Below, one piece after another: positions 50,583 through 58,766 of a stretch of 64,000 nucleotides of DNA (the first letter of the stretch is position 1; every line of letters starts with the position of its first letter). The notes below the pieces were generated by a model, which was not told the DNA's origin, did not search any database, and was given only the letters and a program-made list of their open reading frames with translations. A program made the position numbers and the translations under genes. Source of the stretch: Mycobacteroides abscessus ATCC 19977 (GTDB lineage: Bacteria; Actinomycetota; Actinomycetes; Mycobacteriales; Mycobacteriaceae); NCBI RefSeq assembly GCF_000069185.1, contig NC_010397.1, positions 992,001-1,056,000 of the forward strand, given 5' to 3'.

Positions 50583-52923
50583 ATCCCCAGTATGGCCCAC
50601 CGGAGCCGCGGAGTCGGCGACATCCGGCCCCGGGGCAACCGCGTTCGTCCGGCTGTCCAACGCCGAGAAAGTGCTGTACCCGGCCACGGATACCAGCCCG
50701 GCCACCACCAAAGCGGATGTCTTTGGCTACTACACCGCGATCGCCCCCTTCATGTTGCCGCATATCGCGGGCCGGCCGGTCACCCGCAAGCGGTGGCCCA
50801 ACGGCATTGACCAGCCGTCGTTCTTCGAGAAGGACCTGGCTTCTTCGGCGCCCGACTGGCTGCCGAGGCGCCGCATCGAGCACAAGTCCCGCTACGTCAG
50901 CTACCCGCTGATCGACACCTCGGTCGCCTTGGCGTGGATCGCGCAGCAGGCGGCGCTCGAGGTGCACGTGCCACAGTGGCGATTCGCCGGTGAAAATCCA
51001 GGTCCGGCAACCCGGTTGGTATTCGACCTAGACCCGGGCGAGGGAGTCGGCATGGCCCAACTGGCGGAAGTGGCCAGGGCCATCCGGGATGTGCTGGCCG
51101 ATATCGGCCTGACGACCTTTCCGGTGACCAGTGGAAGCAAGGGCCTGCACTTGTACGTGCCGCTGGCGCAACCAGCCAGCTCGTCCGGTGCGGTCGCCGT
51201 GGCGAAGAAGGTTGCCGTCCAGTTGGAGCAGGTGATGCCCGACCTGGTGACGGCGACGATGACCCGACAGCTACGCGCGGGCAAGGTCTTCGTGGATTGG
51301 AGCCAGAACAGCGGTTCCAAGACGACGGTGGCGCCCTACTCATTGCGTGGCCGGGCGGTGCCGACCGTCGCCGCGCCGCGCACGTGGGAAGAACTGGACG
51401 ACCCCGGCCTGCGTCAGCTGCGATACGACGAAGTACTGACGCGGGCCCAGCGTGACGGCGACCTGCTGGCCGGGCTCGACGATGTTGAGATCGCCGAGGA
51501 CAGGCTGTCCACCTATCGCAGCATGCGCGATCCCACACGCACGCCTGAACCGGTACCGGCAGTCAAACCCGAAGCTGGGCAAGATAATTCATTTGTCATC
51601 CAGGAGCATCACGCCACCGCGCTGCACTACGACTTCCGGCTGGAGCGCGACGGCGTGCTGGTGTCGTGGGCGGTGCCCAAGAACCTGCCCCTGGAACCGT
51701 CGGTCAATCATCTCGCGGTGCACACCGAGGATCATCCGCTGGAGTACGGCTCCTTCGAAGGCACCATCCCGAAGGGGGAGTATGGGGCGGGCGAGGTGAC
51801 GATCTGGGACTCGGGCACTTACGACACCGAGAAGTTCATCGACCCGCGCGACGATTCAGGAGCCGACGGCGGGCAAAAAGGTGAGGTCATCGTGACCCTC
51901 CACGGCAAGCGAATCACCGGGCGGTACGCGCTGATTCGAACCAACGGCAAGCAATGGCTGGTGCACCGGATGAAGGATCAGCGGCCCGCCGGTTCGATGC
52001 CCGTCGGTCTCGCGCCGATGTTGCCGACCACCGGGTCGGTGGCGGGTCTGACCGCCGAAGAATGGGCGTTTGAAGGCAAATGGGACGGCTATCGGCTGAT
52101 CCTGGAATGCGATCGCGGACAGCTCAGAGCATTGGCGCGCAGCGGGCGCGACGTCACGGCCGAATTCCCGGCGTTGCAACGGCTTGCGCATGAACTGTCC
52201 GATCACCGGGTGGTACTCGACGGCGAGGTGGTGGTGCCGGATCGTAAGGGCCTGCCCAGCTTTGCGCTGCTGCAGAATAGGACACCAGGCGCCGACATCA
52301 GGTTCTGGGCCTTCGATCTGCTGTATCTGGACGGAAAATCGTTGTTGCGTACCAAGTATCGGGACCGACGTCGACTGCTTGAGGTGCTGGTTACCGGCAC
52401 CGAATCGATGACAGTCCCGCAGCAGTTGAGCGGCGACGGCGCCGCGGCCCTTGCGTACTCGCAGGATCAAGGCTGGGAGGGGGTGGTGGCCAAGAGGCTG
52501 GATTCCACCTACGTTCCCGGCCGAACACAGTCTTGGATCAAGGCAAAGAACTGGAGTAGTCAAGAGGTCGTCATCGGCGGCTGGCGCAAGGGGCAGGGCG
52601 GCCGCAGCAGCGGAATAGGGTCCTTGCTCATGGGAATACCCGTCGAGGGTGGTCTGCGCTATGCGGGCCGGGTCGGTACCGGATTCACCGAGAGGGAACT
52701 GTCATCGCTGAAGGAGCGTCTAGAGCCCCTGCACCGTGCCGAATCGCCTTTCGATGCGCCGCTGTCCACCGTCGAGGCCAAGGATGTGCAGTTCGTCGAG
52801 CCGGTGTTGGTGGCCGAAGTCCGATACGGTGACCGCACCCCGGGCGGAATTCTGAAGCACTCAAGTTGGCGCGGACTGCGCACCGACAAGTCAGTTCGCG
52901 ACGTCGAGCTCGATCTCGGATAG
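50572..52923 (+). CDS. ligD: Multifunctional ATP-dependent DNA ligase D (NHEJ)
   Basis: The 783-residue protein contains the polymerase/primase domain (about 20-310; KRWPNGIDQPSFFEK, VFDLDPGEG metal aspartates, SGSKGLHLYVPL), the phosphoesterase domain (about 365-500; HHATALHYDFRLERDG) and the ligase domain (about 530-783; nucleophile Lys in EGKWDGYRL). Order POL-PE-LIG matches M. tuberculosis LigD. The ATG at 50572 lies 11 bases inside the divergent ku gene; I see no in-frame alternative before the conserved KVLYPATDT. The 3' end overlaps the convergent DUF4873 gene by 33 bases. Confidence 0.95.
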   Translation: MERISPVWPTGAAESATSGPGATAFVRLSNAEKVLYPATDTSPATTKADVFGYYTAIAPFMLPHIAGRPVTRKRWPNGIDQPSFFEKDLASSAPDWLPRRRIEHKSRYVSYPLIDTSVALAWIAQQAALEVHVPQWRFAGENPGPATRLVFDLDPGEGVGMAQLAEVARAIRDVLADIGLTTFPVTSGSKGLHLYVPLAQPASSSGAVAVAKKVAVQLEQVMPDLVTATMTRQLRAGKVFVDWSQNSGSKTTVAPYSLRGRAVPTVAAPRTWEELDDPGLRQLRYDEVLTRAQRDGDLLAGLDDVEIAEDRLSTYRSMRDPTRTPEPVPAVKPEAGQDNSFVIQEHHATALHYDFRLERDGVLVSWAVPKNLPLEPSVNHLAVHTEDHPLEYGSFEGTIPKGEYGAGEVTIWDSGTYDTEKFIDPRDDSGADGGQKGEVIVTLHGKRITGRYALIRTNGKQWLVHRMKDQRPAGSMPVGLAPMLPTTGSVAGLTAEEWAFEGKWDGYRLILECDRGQLRALARSGRDVTAEFPALQRLAHELSDHRVVLDGEVVVPDRKGLPSFALLQNRTPGADIRFWAFDLLYLDGKSLLRTKYRDRRRLLEVLVTGTESMTVPQQLSGDGAAALAYSQDQGWEGVVAKRLDSTYVPGRTQSWIKAKNWSSQEVVIGGWRKGQGGRSSGIGSLLMGIPVEGGLRYAGRVGTGFTERELSSLKERLEPLHRAESPFDAPLSTVEAKDVQFVEPVLVAEVRYGDRTPGGILKHSSWRGLRTDKSVRDVELDLG

Positions 52924-53208
52924 CGGGTACGGCGGCGCGCCGACGCCGGCCACCGAGAAGTGCCCCCACGGCGTCTGCTCGGTGATGCGTCCCTGTGCGC
53001 TGGTGTCACCCACGGCAATGATGACCTGCGTGCCGCCCCTGAGCTCTCCACCCTCGGGTTTGGCGTAAATCGTTCCCTGCCAGTGAAATTTGCCGTCCAA
53101 AGGATTGAAGAAGCCGATCAGCCGCACCCGCGATTCGGTGGTGAACTCGCCCGCGGTGATGACGGCCGTCCCGTCGAAAATGTCGTCGTCCGTGCCGTGC
53201 TCGCTCAC
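52891..53208 (-). CDS. DUF4873 domain protein
   Basis: The 105-residue protein starts at GTG 53208, whose bases overlap the stop codon of the upstream oxygenase gene (GTGA). An ATG 8 codons earlier would run into that gene. The DUF4873 features are DGTAVITAGEFTTESRVRLIGFFNPLDGKFHWQGTIY and WGHFSVAGVGAPPYPL. DUF4873 often appears fused to or beside flavin monooxygenases; here it is coupled to an AurF-like oxygenase instead. Its end overlaps ligD by 33 bases on the opposite strand. Confidence 0.82.
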   Translation of the reverse strand: MSEHGTDDDIFDGTAVITAGEFTTESRVRLIGFFNPLDGKFHWQGTIYAKPEGGELRGGTQVIIAVGDTSAQGRITEQTPWGHFSVAGVGAPPYPLSEIELDVAN

Positions 53209-54119
53209 GCGACGAAACCCGTTCTGCGCCACATTCGCCGGGACAACCGGCCCATCAGGCCGGTTTCCTCGAGGAATTTGTACAGCGGCGCGAAGCCGGT
53301 CTGCGAGGCTTCCTGGAACGCCGGATTGCTGCGCGCCAGCCGCATGGTCTCGCGGCCCGGAAGCCCGACAGCCTCATACATTTTCTTGTTGGTCAGCAGG
53401 TACCGGAAGATCGGTCCGCCCAGACCGTTGGTCAGTCGCAGGATGACCTTGACGCGGGTGGGGGTGCGGTCCAGACGCTGGCGAATGCCGTCACGCGCGA
53501 ACTGAATATGCCGGGCCTCCTCGGTGACGTGAATCCGCATGAGCCGCTGTACAAGTGGCTGTAGCTCTGGGTCGTCCATGATCTCGCGCTGCAGGGCATC
53601 GAAGATTTCCTCGCCGATGAGGGCGGCGACCCAGAGCACCGGGCCCTTGAGCGCCAGAGGTAGCAGGTTGGCCATCACCCGCTGATACCACGGCATCCGG
53701 TACGGGGGCAGGCCGGTCTTTTCGATGGCCTTGGCAAACATCGTCATATGCCGTGTCTCGTCACCGATCTCGGCGAGCGAGTACAGCGTCTCACTGCTGA
53801 CGGGGTTGGCGTGCATCATCACCCGCAGCAAGCCCTGGTTGAGCATGTTCTCGAACCAGATGCCGGTGGAGAGCAGATTCACCATCTCGTGCCGCGACAG
53901 CTCGATCTGCTCCGCGCGTGACATGCGGTTCCACACCTCGGTGCCATACAGCGAGACGACCTTGGGCGGCAGGTAGTACTTGTCCGGATCTAACGGCGCG
54001 TCCCAATCCAGATCCACCATCGGCTGGTATGAGCGCCGCACCGTGCCCTTGAGGAGCCGGTCGGAGTATTCCTCCCGATTGGGGGTCCGAGCGGGGCCGT
54101 TGTTGAGGGTAGCCGTCAC
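53205..54119 (-). CDS. AurF-like di-iron N-oxygenase / ferritin-like protein
   Basis: The 304-residue protein starts at GTG 54119. The di-iron ligand motifs are seen as EIGDETRHMTMF and VTEEARHIQF, plus a Glu in TGIWFENMLNQ and one in IGEEIFDALQ, the AurF pattern of p-aminobenzoate N-oxygenases. Family members oxidise aryl amines or related substrates; the substrate here is unknown. The divergent TetR gene at 54230 and a dyad in the gap suggest ligand-controlled expression. The downstream DUF4873 gene is translationally coupled. Confidence 0.85.
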   Translation of the reverse strand: MTATLNNGPARTPNREEYSDRLLKGTVRRSYQPMVDLDWDAPLDPDKYYLPPKVVSLYGTEVWNRMSRAEQIELSRHEMVNLLSTGIWFENMLNQGLLRVMMHANPVSSETLYSLAEIGDETRHMTMFAKAIEKTGLPPYRMPWYQRVMANLLPLALKGPVLWVAALIGEEIFDALQREIMDDPELQPLVQRLMRIHVTEEARHIQFARDGIRQRLDRTPTRVKVILRLTNGLGGPIFRYLLTNKKMYEAVGLPGRETMRLARSNPAFQEASQTGFAPLYKFLEETGLMGRLSRRMWRRTGFVA

Positions 54120-54148
54120 CGTTGACAGTCCTTTCCGTTAAGATGTCA

Positions 54149-54160
54149 AACGTAAACGTT
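54149..54160. promoter_or_regulatory. Candidate TetR operator between the AurF-like gene and tetR
   Basis: AACGT-AA-ACGTT is a perfect inverted repeat within TGTCAAACGTAAACGTTGCA, 30-41 bases upstream of the oxygenase GTG and 70 bases before the TetR ATG. Confidence 0.5.
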
Positions 54161-54229
54161 GCAGGTTGAAGGCGTCAAGTGGGACGCGAAGTGCCACGTA
54201 ATTGTCGTGGCGAATGAAAGTGAGCACCG

Positions 54230-54883
54230 ATGAAAGTGAGCCGGTCGAGCCATCGCGGACGCACCCGCGACCACGGTGAGATTCGCCGTCGTATCCTCGA
54301 TGCCGCTGAGGAATGCTTGCTGGAGCACGGCTATGAGGCCCGTCTGCACGCGCTGATCGCCAAGAAGGCGGGCCTGTCGCGACCCACCGTCTATAAGCAC
54401 GTGGGTGATCAGGCCGCGATCATCGAGGCACTGTTCCACCGCGAGTTTCTCCGGTTCGGTGAAATGCTGGAACCCGTCTTCGCGGCTGCCAAGAATCCCC
54501 GCACCGGGTTCATCGACGCCATCGTGCGCATTGTGCAGCACGGCCGCCATCACCCGTTGCTACAGAAGGGGCTCAAGGAGAACCCCGAACAGGTGCTGCC
54601 GTATCTGACAGTGAAGGCACGCCCGTTCATCGACCAGACAACGATCTTGCTGGCGCCGTACTTCCGTCAGCTGCTCACCGAGGAACAGCTGGCCTCTATC
54701 AACGTCAAGGCGGCCGCCGAATGGAGCTTCCGGATTGCGGCCTCACTGTTGGTGACCCCGGGTGTCGTCGAGACCCAGACCGATGAGCAGCTGGGCGACT
54801 TCATCGGGAATCTGCTCAAGGTCTCGGCGATCACCGAAGAGATCTCCGCGACGGTGTTGGCTCCCGATTCGGCTGCTTCGTAA
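54230..54883 (+). CDS. TetR family regulator
   Basis: The 217-residue protein has a TetR HTH (LDAAEECLLEHGYEARLHALIAKKAGLSR, then PTVYKHVGDQAAIIEALF) and a helical C-terminus. It lies divergent to the AurF-like/DUF4873 pair and probably represses it through the dyad at 54149-54160. It ends 6 bases before cobF in the same direction, so read-through into cobF is possible. Confidence 0.86.
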   Translation: MKVSRSSHRGRTRDHGEIRRRILDAAEECLLEHGYEARLHALIAKKAGLSRPTVYKHVGDQAAIIEALFHREFLRFGEMLEPVFAAAKNPRTGFIDAIVRIVQHGRHHPLLQKGLKENPEQVLPYLTVKARPFIDQTTILLAPYFRQLLTEEQLASINVKAAAEWSFRIAASLLVTPGVVETQTDEQLGDFIGNLLKVSAITEEISATVLAPDSAAS

Positions 54884-54889
54884 GTCGCA

Positions 54890-55639
54890 ATGCGACGGAT
54901 TCGCGTCATCGGGATCGGCGCCGGCCACCCCGAATATTTGACGGTGCAAGCCATCGCCGCGCTCAATGAGGTCGACGTGTTCTTTGTCGCTGATAAGGGC
55001 GATATCAAGGACGACCTGGTCGAGCTGCGCCGACATATCTGCGAGCGATACATCACCGACCCCGACTATCGCTTCGTCGAATTACCTGATCCGGTGCGCG
55101 GTAAAGGTGAGTACCGGGGCGCGGTGACACAGTGGCATGCCGAGCGGGCAGCCCTGTGGGCCAAGGCAATTGCGTCTGATCTGCCTGACGGTGGTACCGG
55201 CGCGTTTCTTGCGTGGGGCGACCCCTCCCTGTATGACAGCACCCTGCGAATCCTGGATGCGATCCTGGTCGACGACCCGGCCGCCTTCGAGTACGACGTA
55301 CTGCCGGGAATCACCGCGATCTCCGCTTTGACCGCCCGGCACCGGATCGTGCTGAACGGCATCGGCGAACCGGTGCTCATCACGACGGGGCGCCGGCTAC
55401 TGGATGAGTGGCCCCGCGCAGGAACGGTCGTGGTGATGCTGGACGGTGATTGCGCGTTCCGGCAGCTGGATCCGTCGACCCAGATCTGGTGGGGGGCGTA
55501 CCTGGGCACCGAACATGAGCTGCTGGTGGCGGGCACAGTCGGTGAGGTGGGTGACCGGATCGCGCAGGTTCGTACGGAAGCCCGAGCTGACCACGGCTGG
55601 ATCATGGACACCTACCTGCTGCGGAGTGTCGGCGCGTAG
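54890..55639 (+). CDS. cobF: Precorrin-6A synthase (deacetylating), CobF
   Basis: The 249-residue SAM-dependent methyltransferase of aerobic cobalamin synthesis methylates C1 of precorrin-5 and removes acetate. The SAM-binding start MRRIRVIGIGAGHPEYLTVQ and the GDPSLYDSTLRILD and LPGITAISAL motifs match the family. CobF is absent from M. tuberculosis, where its loss is linked to loss of B12 synthesis, so its presence suggests intact B12 synthesis. No other cob gene is near, so cobF is an isolated gene here. No cobalamin riboswitch was seen upstream. Confidence 0.92.
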   Translation: MRRIRVIGIGAGHPEYLTVQAIAALNEVDVFFVADKGDIKDDLVELRRHICERYITDPDYRFVELPDPVRGKGEYRGAVTQWHAERAALWAKAIASDLPDGGTGAFLAWGDPSLYDSTLRILDAILVDDPAAFEYDVLPGITAISALTARHRIVLNGIGEPVLITTGRRLLDEWPRAGTVVVMLDGDCAFRQLDPSTQIWWGAYLGTEHELLVAGTVGEVGDRIAQVRTEARADHGWIMDTYLLRSVGA

Positions 55640-55654
55640 GGGCACACTGGGCCC

Positions 55655-56518
55655 ATGCCCGAACTACCGGAAGTCGAGGCGCTCGCGGATCACCTGCGCC
55701 GCCACGCCACCGGGGCCACCATCGGCCGCATCGATATCTCGGCCCTGTCCGTGCTCAAGACCTTCGATCCGCCGATCACCGCTTTGCACGGTCAGCCGGT
55801 GACGGGTGCGACTCGCTGGGGCAAGTATCTGGGACTGCAAGCAGGGGATCTGTATCTCGTCACGCACCTGTCCCGTGCGGGGTGGTTGCGCTGGTCGGAC
55901 AAGCTGGCGGCGGCACCCCTTAAGCCGGGAAAGGGCCCCATCGCGCTGCGGGTGCACCTCGGAACACCTGGTGATGCGCCAGGATTCGATCTCACGGAGG
56001 CCGGCACCCAAAAACGGTTGGCCGTGTGGGTGGTGCGAGATCCCGCCGCGGTGCCGCAGATAGCGTCCCTGGGGCCCGACGCGCTCTCTCTCACTGCCGA
56101 CGGGCTGGCCGACATATTGGCCGGGACCACTGCGCGCCTGAAGAACGTGATCACCGACCAACGGGTGATCTCCGGAATCGGCAACGCCTACAGCGACGAG
56201 ATCCTGCATGTGGCCAAGCTGTCACCCTTCGCCAGCGGAAAAACGCTGTCCGAAGGGCAACTGACCGCATTGTACGAGGCGATGCAGTCGGTGCTCACCG
56301 ATGCGGTAGAGCGTAGCGTCGGACAACAGGCGGCAACTCTTAAGGGGGAGAAGCGATCCGGGTTGCGGGTGCATGCCCGCGCCGGGATGCCCTGCCCGGT
56401 GTGTGGCGATGTGGTGCGGGAGGTGTCATTCGCCGATAAGTCGTTCCAGTATTGCCCGACCTGCCAGACCGGTGGCAAGGTGCTAGCCGACCGTCGGCTC
56501 TCGCGACTGCTCAAATAA
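55655..56518 (+). CDS. Fpg/Nei family DNA glycosylase
   Basis: The 287-residue repair enzyme removes oxidised bases. The N-terminal catalytic Pro2 and Glu3 (MPELPEVE), the H2TH region (LKNVITDQRVISGIGNAYSDE) and the C-terminal zinc finger (CPVCG...CPTC) followed by GGKVLADRR are all present. It is the Fpg/Nei-like second copy found in mycobacteria rather than the main mutM, which normally lies by rnc. ATG 55655 follows cobF by 15 bases. Confidence 0.9.
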   Translation: MPELPEVEALADHLRRHATGATIGRIDISALSVLKTFDPPITALHGQPVTGATRWGKYLGLQAGDLYLVTHLSRAGWLRWSDKLAAAPLKPGKGPIALRVHLGTPGDAPGFDLTEAGTQKRLAVWVVRDPAAVPQIASLGPDALSLTADGLADILAGTTARLKNVITDQRVISGIGNAYSDEILHVAKLSPFASGKTLSEGQLTALYEAMQSVLTDAVERSVGQQAATLKGEKRSGLRVHARAGMPCPVCGDVVREVSFADKSFQYCPTCQTGGKVLADRRLSRLLK

Positions 56519-56527
56519 AGTGGCAAC

Positions 56528-57277
56528 GTGACGCGACAGAAGATCCTCATCACCGGGGCGAGCTCCGGCCTGGGTGCCGAGATGGCCCGTCAGTTCGCTG
56601 CGAAGGGACGGGACCTGGCGCTGTGCGCCCGGCGCACCGAGGCGCTCGAAGAACTCAAGGCAGAGTTGCTGGGCGCCAACCCGGGAATCAAGGTCGCGGT
56701 GCGGGCGCTGGACGTCACCAACCACGAATCCGTGCCGGTCGTATTCGGCGAGCTGCGCGACGAGCTCGGCGGCCTGGATCGGGTAGTGGTCAACGCCGGC
56801 ATCGCCAAGGGTTGGCACCTCGGTGGCGGCAAGTCGTGGGCCAACATCCAGACCATCGAAACCAACCTCATCGGTGCACTGGTACAGATCGAGGCGGCGC
56901 TAGCCCTGTTCAAGGAACAGGGCTACGGGCACCTGGTCCTCATCTCCTCGGTGACAGCGGCCAAGGGGCTGCCTGGCACCAAAGCCGCCTATGCGGCCAG
57001 CAAGGCCGGACTTTCCTCGCTGGGTGAATCACTGCGATCCGAATATGCCCGCGGCCCAATCAAAGTCAGCACCATTGAGCCTGGCTACATACAGACCGAT
57101 CTGAGCGCCAAGTCGCCGACCACCCCGATGATGGTCGACACACTGACCGGCGTGACGGCAATGGTGAACGCCATCGAGAAGGAGCCCGGCCGCGCGGCGG
57201 TGCCGCGATGGCCGTGGGAACCGGTGATGGCGGTCATGCGGTTGCTGCCGCCCCGGCTGGCGGGGCGCCTCGCGTAA
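56528..57277 (+). CDS. Short-chain dehydrogenase/reductase
   Basis: The 249-residue SDR has the NAD(P) motif TGASSGLG (residues 9-16), the NAG motif (VVNAGIAKG), the catalytic Ser in LISSVTAAKG and YAASK (active Tyr and Lys). It starts at GTG 56528. Its substrate is unknown. A C-terminal hydrophobic stretch (PVMAVMRLLPPRLAG) suggests membrane contact, as in related mycobacterial SDRs. It ends 14 bases before a dyad that precedes ppk2. Confidence 0.88.
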   Translation: MTRQKILITGASSGLGAEMARQFAAKGRDLALCARRTEALEELKAELLGANPGIKVAVRALDVTNHESVPVVFGELRDELGGLDRVVVNAGIAKGWHLGGGKSWANIQTIETNLIGALVQIEAALALFKEQGYGHLVLISSVTAAKGLPGTKAAYAASKAGLSSLGESLRSEYARGPIKVSTIEPGYIQTDLSAKSPTTPMMVDTLTGVTAMVNAIEKEPGRAAVPRWPWEPVMAVMRLLPPRLAGRLA

Positions 57278-57290
57278 TCGGCCGAGGGTT

Positions 57291-57320
57291 TCCCACATGG
57301 GACTTTGTGCCCACGTGGGA
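57291..57320. promoter_or_regulatory. Inverted repeat and DosR-like box before ppk2
   Basis: TCCCACATGGG (57291-57301) and CCCACGTGGGA (57310-57320) are inverted repeats with one mismatch and an 8-base spacer, 10 bases before the ppk2 ATG. The centre GGGACTTTGTGCCC (57299-57312) matches 11 of 14 positions of the DosR core GGGACTWWAGTCCC. No ribosome site lies between it and the ATG. Confidence 0.5.
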
Positions 57321-57330
57321 TGCTGAACCC

Positions 57331-58239
57331 ATGGCCGATCAAGAGAAACCGAACACTTCAGTCACGGTGGACTACGCCGCCGAACTCGACGAACTCGCGA
57401 GCCTGCGTGGCGGTATCAGCCGCACCAAAGAGGCCAAGGACGCCTGGAAACAGGGCTATCCCTATGACGAGAAGCTCAGTCGCAAAGAGTATGAGAAGAC
57501 CAAGCGCAAGCTGCAGATCGAGCTGCTGAAGCTGCAATTGTGGGTCAAGGAACGCGGCGAAAAGATCTGCATCATCTTCGAAGGCCGGGATGCCGCCGGG
57601 AAGGGCGGATCGATCAAGCGGTTCACCGAACATCTCAACCCCCGTGGCGCGCGCGTGGTGGCGCTGGAGAAACCCACCTCGGTGGAACAGACGCAGTGGT
57701 ATTTCCAGCGGTACACCGCGCATCTGCCCAGCGGCGGCGAGATCGTGCTGATGGATCGCTCCTGGTACAACCGGGCGGGTGTCGAGCGAGTGATGGGTTA
57801 CTGCACCCCCGCGCAGGTCGCCGAATTCCTGCGCGAGGCCCCGGAATATGAACGCATGCTGGTGAATTCGGGAACTCACCTGATCAAACTGTGGTTCTCG
57901 GTGAGCCGCAAGGAGCAATTGGCTCGCTTCGAGGCCCGCCGCACCGATCCTGTACGCCACTGGAAGCTCTCGCCGACAGACCTCGCGTCCCTGGATAAAT
58001 GGGACGCCTACACCGAGGCCAAGGAGGCCATGTTCTTCTACACCGATACCGATAGCGCGCCGTGGACTGTCGTGAAGAGCAACGACAAGAAGCGTGCCCG
58101 GTTGGAGGCAATGCGGCACGTGCTTTCGCAATTCGACTACGACAACAAGGACGCAGCCGTCGTGGGCACCCCGGACCCGCTGATCGTCGGCCCGGCCTCG
58201 GCGATTTTCGAAGAGGGCGAGAAGGCCGGCTCGCGTTAG
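57331..58239 (+). CDS. ppk2: Polyphosphate kinase 2 (PPK2 family)
   Basis: The 302-residue enzyme transfers phosphate between polyphosphate and nucleoside diphosphates. Walker A is EGRDAAGKGGS, and the Walker B/lid segment is VLMDRSWYNRAGVERVMG, with KLWFSVSRKEQLARFEAR following. Length and motifs fit a single-domain PPK2. The ATG at 57331 is taken because the conserved part begins soon after (YDEKLSRKEYEKTKRKLQ); the open frame upstream covers the dyad and the SDR end. The next gene is PNPOx-like and both show DosR-like boxes. Confidence 0.93.
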   Translation: MADQEKPNTSVTVDYAAELDELASLRGGISRTKEAKDAWKQGYPYDEKLSRKEYEKTKRKLQIELLKLQLWVKERGEKICIIFEGRDAAGKGGSIKRFTEHLNPRGARVVALEKPTSVEQTQWYFQRYTAHLPSGGEIVLMDRSWYNRAGVERVMGYCTPAQVAEFLREAPEYERMLVNSGTHLIKLWFSVSRKEQLARFEARRTDPVRHWKLSPTDLASLDKWDAYTEAKEAMFFYTDTDSAPWTVVKSNDKKRARLEAMRHVLSQFDYDNKDAAVVGTPDPLIVGPASAIFEEGEKAGSR

Positions 58240-58281
58240 CCGCCTCAAGGACTTTCGCTGATTGATCACCGCACTGAGGCA

Positions 58282-58321
58282 GGGACCTTGGCATCTATCG
58301 CCCGATGTGGTGATGGGCGAT
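58282..58321 (+). promoter_or_regulatory. Weak DosR-like box and hairpin before the PNPOx-like gene
   Basis: GGGACCTTGGCATCT (58282-58296) matches the left half of the DosR box and only part of the right half. It is followed by ATCGCCC (58297-58303) paired with GGGCGAT (58315-58321), a 7-bp hairpin ending 10 bases before the ATG. Both readings are tentative. Confidence 0.35.
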
Positions 58322-58331
58322 CATCGGCGTC

Positions 58332-58766
58332 ATGACGCCCGATTCGCAACCCGTGACCCTGCTGGAAAAGTACGAAAGTTGGACCCTGTTGTCCAGCGCC
58401 AAGTTGGGGAGGCTGGTGGTGGTGATCGACGGTAAGCCCGAGATCTTCCCCATCAATTTCGTGACCCAGCGCGGTACCGTCCTATTTCGAACAGCGGAGG
58501 GCACCAAGCTTTTTGGTGCGGTGGTCAGCGACCAGGTGCTCTTCGAGGCGGACGACTACAACGATATCGGCGGCTGGAGTGTTGTTGTGCGCGGCGCCGC
58601 GCAGGTGCTCAGCACCTCGGTCGAGATCGACGAAGCCGATGGCGCCGGACTGTATCCGTGGATCCCGACCCTGAAACTGCATTATGTGCGGATCATTCCG
58701 GCACAGATCACCGGCCGCCGGTTCGTGTTCGGGCGTGAACCGGACGGCGGTCACGTGCCGGGCTAG
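58332..58766 (+). CDS. Pyridoxamine 5'-phosphate oxidase-like (PNPOx, split beta-barrel) protein
   Basis: The 144-residue split-barrel protein has [36 protein letters not shown], typical of PNPOx-like (Pyridox_ox_2) proteins that bind FMN, heme or F420. The next part, [23 protein letters not shown], completes the barrel. Function unknown; several mycobacterial members belong to the hypoxia (DosR) regulon. Its stop overlaps the ctaD stop on the other strand. Confidence 0.82.
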   Translation: MTPDSQPVTLLEKYESWTLLSSAKLGRLVVVIDGKPEIFPINFVTQRGTVLFRTAEGTKLFGAVVSDQVLFEADDYNDIGGWSVVVRGAAQVLSTSVEIDEADGAGLYPWIPTLKLHYVRIIPAQITGRRFVFGREPDGGHVPG

